Assembly (NCBI GenBank): GCA_022777285.1
Contig: JALFGN010000054.1
Span: 1-64,000, forward strand
Reading direction: 5' to 3'
DNA from: Blautia sp.
Lineage (GTDB): Bacteria > Bacillota > Clostridia > Lachnospirales > Lachnospiraceae
Length of the DNA stretch: 64,000 nucleotides
Shown: in pieces, positions 41,513 through 49,946 of the stretch
Position numbering within the stretch: the stretch's first letter is position 1
Layout of the letters: each line of letters begins with the position of its first letter
The notes under the pieces: model-generated
Databases searched by the model: none
Told to the model about the DNA's origin: nothing
The model's input: only the letters and a program-made list of their open reading frames with translations
Translations under genes and position numbers: made by a program

Positions 41513-43255
41513 ATGAAGGAAAAAGAAGAAACAGATATACAGCTGAAACAAAATGAGGAATTTCTCAGGAAAGCTTACCGTGCTGCAGTGATACCATGTA
41601 TGCTTTCCATCTTGAGCGGGTGTATTAACATTCTGGCAGACGGTATTCTGGTAGGACAGAAAATCGGAACAAAAGGTCTGGCGGCCATTAATCTGTGCGT
41701 TCCTGTTTATTTGATTTTGTGTATTATCGGTTCCTTTTTTGTTTCCGGAGGGGCTATCTGCTGTTCTCAGGAAATCGGAAACAATCAAAAGGAACAGGCT
41801 CAGAAATATTATTCAGCAGCACTTTGGACTTGTCTTGTGGCTTCTTTGCTCATGGCTGTTCTTGGTATATTGTTTTCCGGTCCCATTGCTGCATTGCTTT
41901 GTGCGGATGAGGCAGTTCGTCCAATGGTTTTGGATTATACAAGGGTAACACTTGTGGGAGCAATTACGAAAATTATGATTTACATACCTTTCTGGTTTTT
42001 ACGGCTGGAAGGAAAAAATAAGTCGGTAACAGCAATGATGGTACTTATGGGAGCAGGCAATGTACTTTTGGATATGGTTTTCCTCTTCTGGTTCCAGATG
42101 GGAGTATTCGGAGCAGCCCTTGCCAGTGTGATTGCAACAGCAGCAGCCTGTATACTGGGATTTGCGAGACTTCATGGGACAGGAAGCTCTTTTCGGTGTT
42201 CTTTTTCAGTTCCGGACAGGGAATGCCTTGAGAATATTGCAGCTGCAGGCAGTCCGGCAGCTATGAATAATCTGTTCCAGACCCTGCGGCTTCTCTGTAT
42301 CAATGCCTTGCTTATGAAATATGGAGGAAATCAGCTGGTTGCGGTCTTTACGGTGATCAATGGTGTAGGCGCATTTGCAGAGGCAGTTACATCAGGAGTC
42401 TCTCAGGCGGGAGCAGCAATGTTGGGAGTATATCACGGAGAACATGACAACGAAAGTGCACGAATCTTAATACGATGTGAAGTGCGCAGCGGAATTTTTT
42501 ACAGCATTGTGTTTGGCATCTGTATCGTAGCAGGAGCAGGTCTGATTCGCACAGCATACGGTATAGACGTATCTATGTATATTCCCATGTTTTGCATTGC
42601 AGTGAGTCTGATTCCGGCCATGTGGAGCAATGTGTTATCGTCCTATTATAATGTGTCCGGTCATGCTTCTCTGGCCAATCTCCTTATATTTTGCAAAGTA
42701 TTTGTTTTTTCCGTGGCAAGTCTGTTTCTCCTTCTGAAGGCACAGATGATACCATGGCTGTTTCTGAGCATTGGTGAGCTGTTAACCATACTTCTGTGGG
42801 TCTGGGTTACCGGAATTGTGCACAGAAAAAATAAGGAAACCAGCAGATTTCTGTTGATGGATCGTACCTTGGAAAATGCCGGGAAGGTAATCAATTTTTC
42901 AATTATGAGTGATGAGGCGGCTATCTGTGATGCCAGTGAAAAAATTACTGCATTTTGTGAAGTAAACGGAATGCAGAGGAAGCAGGTTATGCGGGTCAGT
43001 CTGGCGCTTGAGGAACTGATGGTTCTGATTACACAGCTGAATCAGCCGATTCAGGTATCCTTTGATATCCGTGTGTTTTCCCTTCAGGATGTAATCGGAA
43101 TCCGTATCCGATACGATGGAAAGAAATTTAATCCGTTGATCAACGAAGACACAGAGGATGAAAAATATATGGGAGTACAGATGATTCAGAAAATGGTGGA
43201 AGAAGTTCTTTACCAGAGAACATTCGGTATGAATACACTGATGGTATTGATCTGA
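41513..43255 (+). CDS. MATE-family efflux transporter fused to a C-terminal HATPase-like domain
   Basis: The first ~445 residues of this 580-residue protein are a MATE-type exporter with about 12 membrane segments (INILADGILVGQKIGTKGLAAINL, MYIPMFCIAVSLIPAMWSNVLSSYYN). The last ~125 residues (from about 455) look like the anti-sigma-factor HATPase fold: LALEELMVLITQL corresponds to the N-box and YMGVQMIQKMVEEV to the G-box region. The essential Asn of the N-box is replaced (Leu) and the GGLG glycines are reduced to YMG, so ATP binding may be lost. It is the first gene of a four-gene operon with a GH3 enzyme, a PP2C phosphatase and an RsbW-like kinase. GAGGA lies before the ATG. Confidence 0.85.
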   Translation: MKEKEETDIQLKQNEEFLRKAYRAAVIPCMLSILSGCINILADGILVGQKIGTKGLAAINLCVPVYLILCIIGSFFVSGGAICCSQEIGNNQKEQAQKYYSAALWTCLVASLLMAVLGILFSGPIAALLCADEAVRPMVLDYTRVTLVGAITKIMIYIPFWFLRLEGKNKSVTAMMVLMGAGNVLLDMVFLFWFQMGVFGAALASVIATAAACILGFARLHGTGSSFRCSFSVPDRECLENIAAAGSPAAMNNLFQTLRLLCINALLMKYGGNQLVAVFTVINGVGAFAEAVTSGVSQAGAAMLGVYHGEHDNESARILIRCEVRSGIFYSIVFGICIVAGAGLIRTAYGIDVSMYIPMFCIAVSLIPAMWSNVLSSYYNVSGHASLANLLIFCKVFVFSVASLFLLLKAQMIPWLFLSIGELLTILLWVWVTGIVHRKNKETSRFLLMDRTLENAGKVINFSIMSDEAAICDASEKITAFCEVNGMQRKQVMRVSLALEELMVLITQLNQPIQVSFDIRVFSLQDVIGIRIRYDGKKFNPLINEDTEDEKYMGVQMIQKMVEEVLYQRTFGMNTLMVLI

Positions 43256-43274
43256 ATCTGGGTAAATATGAGAT

Positions 43275-44936
43275 ATGGATAAGGAAAAATTTGCTACACA
43301 GTGTCTGGAACACTTTCGGCGTGTATCGGAGCAAGCATTGCAGGAACAGAGATTATTTTTGTGCCGGATTCTGAAAAAAAACGAACAAACAGAACTGGGA
43401 AAAAGGTATGGATTTTCACAGATTCGCGTTCTGGCTGATTATCAGAAAAAGGTACCTGTCAGTGAATTTTCCGATTACGACCAGATAATCGAACGTCAGA
43501 TTCAGGGAGAAGAAGGTCTGTTGTTTCCAGAAGCACCGGTTTTTTATTGTATCAGTTCCGGAAGCACCGGAATTCCCAAATATATTCCTCTTTGCAGAGA
43601 AGATGTGGAGAAACAGCACATTTACGAAGACGGAGCAGTATGTGCAATAATAAGGGAAAGTATGCCGGAACTTTCCTGGCAGGAGATTTTCGGAACGGTG
43701 TTTGAAACCGGAGAATTTTTTTGTACCTATATGGAAAACGGAATAATGAACGGTGTCCGTTCCGGTGCGTATTTTCGATATGCCAGGGAGAGTGGTTTAT
43801 TGGATATTTCCGGATATTCTGCTCCCGGGGAAGTATTGTTTCCTCCGGTACTGGAAGACATGCAGTATGTAAAGATACGTTTTGCTCTGGAACAGGAAAC
43901 ACTCACAGGTATTCACTGTGTTTTTCCTAACCGGCTGGCAGGGATTCTCTATTTTATTGAAAAACACTGGGATGCGCTTCTGCATGATATGGAATGTGGT
44001 ACAGTCAGTGAAGAATTTATGGTAAAACCAGAGTGGAAAACATATCTGCAGGAAAAGCTTTTGCCGAATCCGGAGAGAGCAAAAAATCTAAGAAAAATTC
44101 AAAAGACCAAACTGGGAAATCAGATGATAAGGAAAATCTGGCCGAAATTGAAATACATTCGCGTGATTGGCGGAGAACTGTTTCAGCCTTATATGAAAAA
44201 GATAAAAGAATATGCAGGGGAAATTCCGATACATTGTTTTGCGTATGCCTCTTCCGAAAGCATTTTTGGAATCGGACCATATGTGAACCAGCCGGATCAG
44301 TATGTTTTACTTGCTGATATGTGCTTTTTTGAATTTCTTCCGGAGAAGGAAGCGGATGCTGTGCCGATGACATTTGCAGAGGTGGAAACAGGAAAAAAGT
44401 ATGAACTGCTCATAACTACTTTGTCCGGGCTGTACAGATACCGTATAGGAGATGTGGTAGAAGTAACAGGATTTTACGGACAGGCTCCCATAATCCGCAT
44501 CTGTTACCGGAAAAATCAGATTTTGAATCTGGCAGATGAAAAAATGGATTTAAGTCAGTTTGAAAGTGCAATGGAACAGTTTCAGGAAGAAGGCTGTTTT
44601 CAGGCAAAAGGGTATTGCGTAGACGGATGTTATGAGGATGGCCGGCCTTTTTACAGACTGTATCTGGAAACAGAGGAGGAATTACCGCAAGATGCGGAAA
44701 CGCGACTGGATCAGTGTCTTATGAGAAAAAGTCACGGGTATGAAGGTGCCAGGAAAATCCGGGAACTTTCCAAGGCAAGAATCTGCATGATTCCTTCCGG
44801 TACTTTTGATGCATATGAAAAATGGGAGAAAAACAGAGGCAGGAGAATGGAACAGAGAAAGCCTCTTCGGACTTTAATGACAGAAGAACAAAAAAATTTT
44901 TTCAGAAATTTAAATGAGAGGATGGAGAGGGAATGA
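43275..44936 (+). CDS. GH3 auxin-responsive promoter-family acyl-adenylating enzyme
   Basis: The 553-residue protein matches the GH3 family (pfam03321), which activates carboxylic acids as adenylates and joins them to amines, usually amino acids. The ATP/AMP motif ISSGSTGIPKYIPL lies around residues 94-107, FAYASSESIFGIG near 317 and YRYRIGDVVEVTGFYGQ near 388. Plant GH3 act on jasmonate and auxin; the bacterial substrate here is unknown. The ribosome site is weak; there are 19 nt between it and the MATE gene, and it overlaps the phosphatase gene by 4 nt. A MATE pump next door could export the conjugate. Confidence 0.82.
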   Translation: MDKEKFATQCLEHFRRVSEQALQEQRLFLCRILKKNEQTELGKRYGFSQIRVLADYQKKVPVSEFSDYDQIIERQIQGEEGLLFPEAPVFYCISSGSTGIPKYIPLCREDVEKQHIYEDGAVCAIIRESMPELSWQEIFGTVFETGEFFCTYMENGIMNGVRSGAYFRYARESGLLDISGYSAPGEVLFPPVLEDMQYVKIRFALEQETLTGIHCVFPNRLAGILYFIEKHWDALLHDMECGTVSEEFMVKPEWKTYLQEKLLPNPERAKNLRKIQKTKLGNQMIRKIWPKLKYIRVIGGELFQPYMKKIKEYAGEIPIHCFAYASSESIFGIGPYVNQPDQYVLLADMCFFEFLPEKEADAVPMTFAEVETGKKYELLITTLSGLYRYRIGDVVEVTGFYGQAPIIRICYRKNQILNLADEKMDLSQFESAMEQFQEEGCFQAKGYCVDGCYEDGRPFYRLYLETEEELPQDAETRLDQCLMRKSHGYEGARKIRELSKARICMIPSGTFDAYEKWEKNRGRRMEQRKPLRTLMTEEQKNFFRNLNERMERE

Positions 44937-46564
44937 AAAAAAATTATGGACTGGCAAGGCAGCTGATTCTCAGTATTGTGATCATTATTTTGATTCTGAG
45001 CGGACTGACCGAATGGATCGGCTACAGAGAATTTACCTCAGTTCTGGAAAAACAGTATAATGATACGGCATATGAGGTGGCAGAAACAGCAAGAAATTAT
45101 CTGAATCCGGATAAGTTTGAAGAATATCTGGAAACAGGCGAGACAGATAAAGAGTATGACAGGATTCAGGGACTTCTGGATGAATTGGTGATTTCTTCAG
45201 AATGTAATTTCATTTATGTGGCAAAAATAGATGAAACGGATTATATGACTACCACTTATATTTATGATTCGGTCAATCCGAAAACAGGATTTGGCCGGTA
45301 TCCTTTCGGATATGAGTCCAAGGATACTGATCCAAAATATGTAGAGGATCTGAAACATATATTAACGACAGGAGGAAGAGCACAGCAATATCTGTACTCC
45401 TATACAGAATCCGGTGCCCATACCACAGCAGGGCTTGGAGTGAAAAATTCCGAGGGAACGGTCGTGGCGGTAATCGGAGTAGAAAAATCTATGGATGTGC
45501 TGGAAAATGCACGATCTACCTATGTACGTCATGTGGCAATGTTGTCTTTGGTAATTATTGCTCTGGTTCTGGTTCTTTATACGCTTTATTTGAACAGAAC
45601 GCTGATTCAGCCTATTCGGGAAATTGCGCTGGAAGCCGGACGATTTGCGGAAAATCATCATGAAATCAAAAAATTAAGGGCTATACACAGAAAATATGAG
45701 ATTGGTCTTCTTGCCCGGTCTGTTCATAAAATGGAAATTGATCTGAATCATTACATTGACAATCTTACAAAAGTGACGGCTGAGAAAGAACGTATCAGTA
45801 CGGAGTTGAATGTGGCTACGCAGATTCAGGCAGATATGCTTCCAAGTATCTTTCCTGCATTTCCGGAGAGAAAAGAATTTGATATTTATGCCACTATGAA
45901 TCCGGCAAAAGAGGTAGGCGGAGATTTTTATGATTTCTTTCTGATTGATGAAGATCATCTGGCAATGGTCATGGCGGATGTATCTGGTAAAGGAGTTCCT
46001 GCAGCATTATTCATGGTAATCGCCAAAACCCTGATCAAAAACAGAGCACAGATGGGCGGAGGACCTTCTGAGATTCTCGGCTATGTAAATAATCAGCTAT
46101 GCGAAGGAAATGAATCCGGTATGTTTGTTACCGTATGGCTGGCAATTTTGGAAATTTCCACAGGAAAGGGTGTGGCAGCAAATGCGGGCCATGAGCATCC
46201 GGCTATCTGCAGAGCAGACGGCATCTATGAGTTGGTGGTTTATCGTCATTCTCTGGCTGTAGCAGCTATGGAAGGGATGCGATTCCGTGAGCATACATTT
46301 GAACTGCATCCCGGTGATAGCCTGTATGTCTACACAGACGGTGTGGCAGAAGCTACGAATGCAGGAGAAGAACTGTTTGGCACGGATCGAATGCTGCGTG
46401 CTCTGAACCGGAATCCGAAGGCAGATGTGACGGAACTTCTGCAGACAGTAAAAGAGGAAATTGATGTATTTGTAAATACTGCACCACAATTTGATGATAT
46501 TACCATGATGTGCCTGAAATATTATGGGAAGGAAGGGAATCCAAATGCCGGAATTGAAAATTGA
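44933..46564 (+). CDS. SpoIIE/PP2C-family serine phosphatase with sensor domain
   Basis: The 543-residue protein has a first membrane segment (about residues 8-28), an extracellular sensor region (about 29-195, Cache-like), a second membrane segment (about 200-222), a HAMP-like linker with LIQPIREIALEAGR, a helical region, and a PP2C domain (about 290-535) with EVGGDFYDFFLI, ADVSGKGVPAALFM, NAGHEHPAIC, YTDGVAEAT and the final FDDITMM. It probably dephosphorylates an anti-anti-sigma (STAS) protein in response to an outside signal, opposing the RsbW-like kinase encoded next. No STAS protein is encoded in this window. Confidence 0.9.
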   Translation: MKKNYGLARQLILSIVIIILILSGLTEWIGYREFTSVLEKQYNDTAYEVAETARNYLNPDKFEEYLETGETDKEYDRIQGLLDELVISSECNFIYVAKIDETDYMTTTYIYDSVNPKTGFGRYPFGYESKDTDPKYVEDLKHILTTGGRAQQYLYSYTESGAHTTAGLGVKNSEGTVVAVIGVEKSMDVLENARSTYVRHVAMLSLVIIALVLVLYTLYLNRTLIQPIREIALEAGRFAENHHEIKKLRAIHRKYEIGLLARSVHKMEIDLNHYIDNLTKVTAEKERISTELNVATQIQADMLPSIFPAFPERKEFDIYATMNPAKEVGGDFYDFFLIDEDHLAMVMADVSGKGVPAALFMVIAKTLIKNRAQMGGGPSEILGYVNNQLCEGNESGMFVTVWLAILEISTGKGVAANAGHEHPAICRADGIYELVVYRHSLAVAAMEGMRFREHTFELHPGDSLYVYTDGVAEATNAGEELFGTDRMLRALNRNPKADVTELLQTVKEEIDVFVNTAPQFDDITMMCLKYYGKEGNPNAGIEN

Positions 46565-46955
46565 AGCAAGAATTGAAAACCTGGATCAGGTACTGACATT
46601 TATTGAGAAAAATCTGGAAACATGGGATTGTTCCATGAAAGCACAGATGCAGATTGCAATCGCAGTGGAAGAAATTTTTGTCAATATTGCCCATTATGCC
46701 TATGCACCTGCAGTCGGGACTGTCCGAATTCGGCTGGAAAATCCGGACAATGTTGACATGGTGCAGATTACCTTTACAGACAAAGGCATTCCTTATGATC
46801 CTCTTGCAAAAGAGGATCCGGACGTAACGCTTTCTGCGGAAGAACGGCAGATCGGAGGGCTTGGCATCTATATGGTGAAAAAAAGTATGGATGCCATGTT
46901 CTATGAATACAAAGACAAGCAGAATATCCTGCAGATTCGTAAAAAAATAAAATAA
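46545..46955 (+). CDS. RsbW-like anti-sigma-factor kinase (HATPase)
   Basis: The 136-residue protein has an intact N-box AVEEIFVNIAHYAY (about residues 46-59) and G-box GGLGIYMVKKSMDAM near residue 108, as in RsbW/SpoIIAB. It would phosphorylate a STAS antagonist or bind a sigma factor or another target. It starts at ATG 46545 after GGAAGGGA and overlaps the phosphatase gene by 20 nt. It keeps the catalytic residues that the fused domain of the MATE protein has lost. Confidence 0.88.
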   Translation: MPELKIEARIENLDQVLTFIEKNLETWDCSMKAQMQIAIAVEEIFVNIAHYAYAPAVGTVRIRLENPDNVDMVQITFTDKGIPYDPLAKEDPDVTLSAEERQIGGLGIYMVKKSMDAMFYEYKDKQNILQIRKKIK

Positions 46956-47019
46956 AAATCAGACGTAATTGTTTAGAGTTCACGTGGACAAATTATTCCA
47001 TTCTATGAAGAAACTTCTA

Positions 47020-47048
47020 GCGTAAGAACTTTATTTTTTCATATACTA
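47020..47048 (+). promoter_or_regulatory. Candidate late-sporulation (SigG/SigF-like) promoter for the SASP gene
   Basis: GCGTA (47020-47024), a 17 bp spacer and TATACTA (47042-47048) approximate the forespore consensus GNATR / CATNHTA with one mismatch in each box. Location upstream of a SASP gene makes a forespore promoter likely. It is not a good sigma-A match. Confidence 0.4.
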
Positions 47049-47087
47049 TCACTGTAACAAAAAACCAACGAAAAGGAGGAAGAACAA

Positions 47088-47318
47088 ATGTCTAATACGA
47101 ATTCTTCTAATACTGCTGCAGTACCTGAAGCCAAAAGCGCCTTAAACCGTTTTAAATATGAGGTAGCCAATGAATTAGGTGTTCCCCTTACAGACGGTTA
47201 TAACGGAAATCTTACGTCAAAGCAGAATGGTTCCGTTGGAGGTTATATGGTCAAAAAAATGATTGAAGCCCAGGAAAGACAGATGTCTCAGGGTCAGGGC
47301 GGAATGAGCCAGATGTAA
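47088..47318 (+). CDS. Alpha/beta-type small acid-soluble spore protein
   Basis: The 76-residue protein binds spore DNA and shields it from damage. The core is conserved: ALNRFKYEVANELG (with the protease-cleavage EVANELG) and YNGNLTSKQNGSVGGYMVKKMIEAQE. The C-terminal Gln/Met/Gly-rich tail is ordinary. AAGGAGG is upstream. It is transcribed after the MATE/RsbW operon from its own candidate forespore promoter. Confidence 0.95.
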   Translation: MSNTNSSNTAAVPEAKSALNRFKYEVANELGVPLTDGYNGNLTSKQNGSVGGYMVKKMIEAQERQMSQGQGGMSQM

Positions 47319-47422
47319 CAGACCGAAAAGCAATCGAGTAGGAGGCGTTAAGTGATCGCTGACCTCTCAAAACACTGTACGTACGATTCTCGTATACAGT
47401 GCTTTCAATAATTGACGTATAC

Positions 47423-47477
47423 AGACTGATAAGTTGTGGCTAAATTATAGAAGCCACATCTTATCAGTCTTTCTTTT
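47423..47477 (+). terminator. Strong terminator-like hairpin downstream of the SASP gene
   Basis: AGACTGATAAG (47423-47433) plus TGTGGC pair with GCCACA and CTTATCAGTCT (ending 47470) around a 12 nt loop, followed by TTCTTTT. It can end transcription of the SASP gene. Confidence 0.7.
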
Positions 47478-47562
47478 GTCAACTAAAAGTTCACCATATT
47501 CAAGTATATCCGTAATAGTGGAAATATCAGCGATGAAGAAATGTTGCGAACACAACAATAAT

Positions 47563-47630
47563 AAACAGACAAAAAGAAGTTCTGACTAATGTCACATGTA
47601 GTGTTGGTCAGAACTTCTTTTTATCTGTTT
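47563..47630. terminator. Long near-perfect hairpin, bidirectional terminator-like
   Basis: AAAAAGAAGTTCTGAC (47571-47586) pairs with GTCAGAACTTCTTTTT (47607-47622), extended by AAACAGA (47563-47569) and TCTGTTT (47624-47630). A-rich and T-rich flanks allow termination in either direction. Confidence 0.65.
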
Positions 47631-47757
47631 ATAAGTGTATAGGTTTTGACAAAATCTGATAATTGTATTACAATGAGTAACCGAGGAAAATTATGGGAAA
47701 AATCAGCAGTTCAAAAAGAAAAATATTGTATAGAATGTATAAATATGAAAATAATAA

Positions 47758-47786
47758 TTGCAGATAGTTGTCATTTTTGCTATAAT
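47758..47786 (+). promoter_or_regulatory. Promoter of mgsA
   Basis: TTGCAG (47758-47763), a 17 bp spacer and TATAAT (47781-47786), about 32 bp before the mgsA start. Confidence 0.65.
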
Positions 47787-47817
47787 GGTTCTGATAAAAA
47801 AAAAGAGGATGATGAAA

Positions 47818-48210
47818 ATGAATGTTGGTATTATTGCACATAACAGCAAGAAGCCTCTGATTGAAGATTTTTGTATTGCATATAAGAATATTCTGGCAAA
47901 GCATGAAATCTATGCCACCGGAACTACCGGAAGAAGGATTGAGGAAGTTACAAACCTTCATGTACACAAGTTTTTACCGGGAAGTATGGGTGGAGATAAA
48001 CAGATCACCGAGATGATCGAGCGCGGAGATATTGATATGGTTATCTTTTTCTACAATCCTGCTATGATCAATCCAAAGGAACCCGATGTGTATCACATTT
48101 CCCGTTGCTGTGATCAGTATAATATTCCGATTGCAACAAATATAGCGACAGCAGAGTCTCTGATTCTTGGACTTGATCAGGGAGATTTGGACTGGCGACT
48201 GAACAAGTAG
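47818..48210 (+). CDS. mgsA: Methylglyoxal synthase
   Basis: MgsA converts dihydroxyacetone phosphate to methylglyoxal. The 130-residue protein has the family start VGIIAHNSKKPLIEDF, the phosphate-binding ATGTTGRRIEE near residue 34, the catalytic GDIDMVIFFYNP region near residue 75 and the final CDQYNIPIATNIATAES. ATG 47818 follows AGAGG at a workable distance. Transcribed together with rsmD and coaD. Confidence 0.95.
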   Translation: MNVGIIAHNSKKPLIEDFCIAYKNILAKHEIYATGTTGRRIEEVTNLHVHKFLPGSMGGDKQITEMIERGDIDMVIFFYNPAMINPKEPDVYHISRCCDQYNIPIATNIATAESLILGLDQGDLDWRLNK

Positions 48211-48232
48211 AGAAGAGGAACTGAAAAAGCGT

Positions 48233-48784
48233 ATGAGAGTAATTGCAGGAAGTGCAAAAGGAATGCCCCTCAAAACAATACCGGGGATGGATACAAGACC
48301 GACTACGGACAGAATCAAAGAAACCTTGTTTAACATGCTGCAGTCCCGGATCTGTGACTGCAGGTTTCTGGATCTGTTTTCCGGAAGCGGCGCCATTGGT
48401 ATTGAGGCTTTGAGCAGAGGGGCCGTTTCCTGTGTCTTAATAGAAAAAAACAGAAAAGCAGCAGACTGCATTCGGGCCAATCTGAAGTTTACCCGTCTGG
48501 AAGACAGGGCTGAAGTCATGAACCTGGATGTGTTTACTGCTCTTTCTATGTTAGAAGGCAGAGCGCCGTTTGATTGTATTTTTATGGATCCGCCTTATAA
48601 TAAAGAATTGGAGAAACAGGTGCTTTCTCTGTTGTCTTCCGCCTCCTTTGTGGACGGTGATACCTGGATCCTGGTGGAAGCATCTTTGGATACATCTTTT
48701 GATTATCTGGAATCTTTTGGATTTGAAATCATCAAGGATAAAAAATATAAGACAAATCGGCATATTTTCCTGAGAAAGGTATAA
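48233..48784 (+). CDS. rsmD: 16S rRNA (guanine(966)-N2)-methyltransferase RsmD
   Basis: The 183-residue SAM-dependent enzyme has [18 protein letters not shown], the SAM-binding [19 protein letters not shown] near residue 44 and the catalytic DPPY ([11 protein letters not shown] near residue 116). It is followed by coaD, the universal pairing in Firmicutes. Confidence 0.95.
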   Translation: MRVIAGSAKGMPLKTIPGMDTRPTTDRIKETLFNMLQSRICDCRFLDLFSGSGAIGIEALSRGAVSCVLIEKNRKAADCIRANLKFTRLEDRAEVMNLDVFTALSMLEGRAPFDCIFMDPPYNKELEKQVLSLLSSASFVDGDTWILVEASLDTSFDYLESFGFEIIKDKKYKTNRHIFLRKV

Positions 48785-48794
48785 GAGACTGCAA

Positions 48795-49286
48795 ATGGTA
48801 AGAGCAATATACCCGGGAAGTTTTGACCCGGTAACTTTTGGACATCTTGACGTGATTCGGCGGGCAGCGGAGTTGTTTGATGAGGTAATTGTTGGTGTTT
48901 TGTACAATTCTGAAAAAAGTCCGTTGTTTTCTGTGGAAGAACGTGTTAATATATTAAAAGAAGTGACGGCAGATATACCGAACCTGAAAGTGATGCACTT
49001 CAGCGGGCTTTCGGTAAATTTTGCCAGAAGCTGTCATGCAAAGGTAATTATCCGCGGATTGCGGGCAATTACTGATTTTGAATATGAACTTCAGATGGCG
49101 CAGACCAACCGCGTCCTTGCCAAAGATGTGGATACCATGTTTTTGACAACCAGTCTGGAGTATGCATATCTGAGTTCTACTACTTTAAAGGAGGCTGCTT
49201 TCTTTGGCGCAGATATTTCCCAATTTGCTCCTGAATATGTAGTGGAAAAAGTCAGAGAAAAATTTTCGCAGAAAGAGAAAAATTAG
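48795..49286 (+). CDS. coaD: Pantetheine-phosphate adenylyltransferase
   Basis: This enzyme makes dephospho-CoA. The 163-residue protein has the nucleotidyltransferase motif [36 protein letters not shown] in the middle, and the ISSTTLKE-like [13 protein letters not shown]. The gene follows rsmD by 10 nt. Confidence 0.97.
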   Translation: MVRAIYPGSFDPVTFGHLDVIRRAAELFDEVIVGVLYNSEKSPLFSVEERVNILKEVTADIPNLKVMHFSGLSVNFARSCHAKVIIRGLRAITDFEYELQMAQTNRVLAKDVDTMFLTTSLEYAYLSSTTLKEAAFFGADISQFAPEYVVEKVREKFSQKEKN

Positions 49287-49307
49287 AATACAATAAGGAG
49301 AGTAATT

Positions 49308-49946
49308 ATGAGTAGCAGAATTGAACAGATCATTGAAGAAATCGAAGAATATGTCGAAAGTTGTAAATATCAGCCATTGTCTACAACAAAAATCGTTGTA
49401 AATAAGGAAGAACTGGAAGAACTGCTTCGTGAACTTCGCCTGAAAACACCGGATGAAATCAAGAGATATCAGAAAATCATCAGCAACAAGGATGCCATTC
49501 TGGCTGATGCACAGGCAAAATCCGATGCAATCATTGCAGAGACAAAAGCACAGGTTCAGGAAATGGTGAAAGAATCTGAAGTGATGCAGCAGGCATATGC
49601 GCAGGCAAACGAAACGGTAAATAATGCCAACAAACAGGCACAGAGTATCATTGACGCTGCAACAGCAGATGCAAATAGTCTGCGTCTGAGCGCAATTTCC
49701 TATACCGATGAAATGATGGCAAATATGGGTCAGATGATTCAGAGTACACTGGAGGACGCAGGAAATAAATACAGTGAGTTTGTTCGTTCTTTGCAGACAG
49801 CTGTAGAAGTTGTAAATAAAAACAGAGCAGAACTGTCTCCTCAGCTTTCCGGTCAGAGCCAGGCTCCGATTCAGCCAGAACAGGAAGCGTCTCTGGATCT
49901 TGATGATATAGAGGAATTAGACGACCTGGAAGAAGACGACGAATAA
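49308..49946 (+). CDS. Coiled-coil protein, vacuolar-ATPase-like/DivIVA-like, function unknown
   Basis: The 212-residue protein has an ordered N-terminus (SRIEQIIEEIEEYVESCKYQPLSTTKIVVNKEELEELL) and a long Ala/Gln/Glu coiled coil (about residues 60-165), ending in a disordered, acidic tail. Similar proteins follow coaD in Lachnospiraceae and are often labelled 'ATPase', without motifs to support that; a role in cell division or envelope is only a guess. AAGGAG precedes the ATG. Its last 30 nt overlap the convergent ylbJ-like gene. Confidence 0.72.
   Translation: MSSRIEQIIEEIEEYVESCKYQPLSTTKIVVNKEELEELLRELRLKTPDEIKRYQKIISNKDAILADAQAKSDAIIAETKAQVQEMVKESEVMQQAYAQANETVNNANKQAQSIIDAATADANSLRLSAISYTDEMMANMGQMIQSTLEDAGNKYSEFVRSLQTAVEVVNKNRAELSPQLSGQSQAPIQPEQEASLDLDDIEELDDLEEDDE

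Larger units (their letters stand above)
47319..47645. other. Gene-poor stretch with three hairpins and a possible gene remnant
   Basis: The 327 bp between the SASP gene and mgsA's upstream region holds hairpins at 47373-47401, 47423-47470 (18 bp stem followed by TTCTTTT) and 47563-47630 (AAACAGA / TCTGTTT flanking a 16 bp stem). On the minus strand, 47445-47560 reads ADISTITDILEYGELLVDK and ends at a stop inside the second hairpin, which could be a decayed coding end. The CACTGTACGTACGA palindrome at 47373 recalls elements at group II intron ends, but no intron domain V is present. Nothing firm is identified. Confidence 0.45.

Noticed and set aside
47341..47405. Group II intron end (domain V-like GTACGTACGATTC)
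   Set aside because: The hairpin lacks the domain V shape, and no reverse transcriptase or exon-binding features are present.
47646..47843. 65-residue plus-strand frame ahead of mgsA
   Set aside because: It spans the mgsA promoter and ribosome site and has no protein-like pattern.
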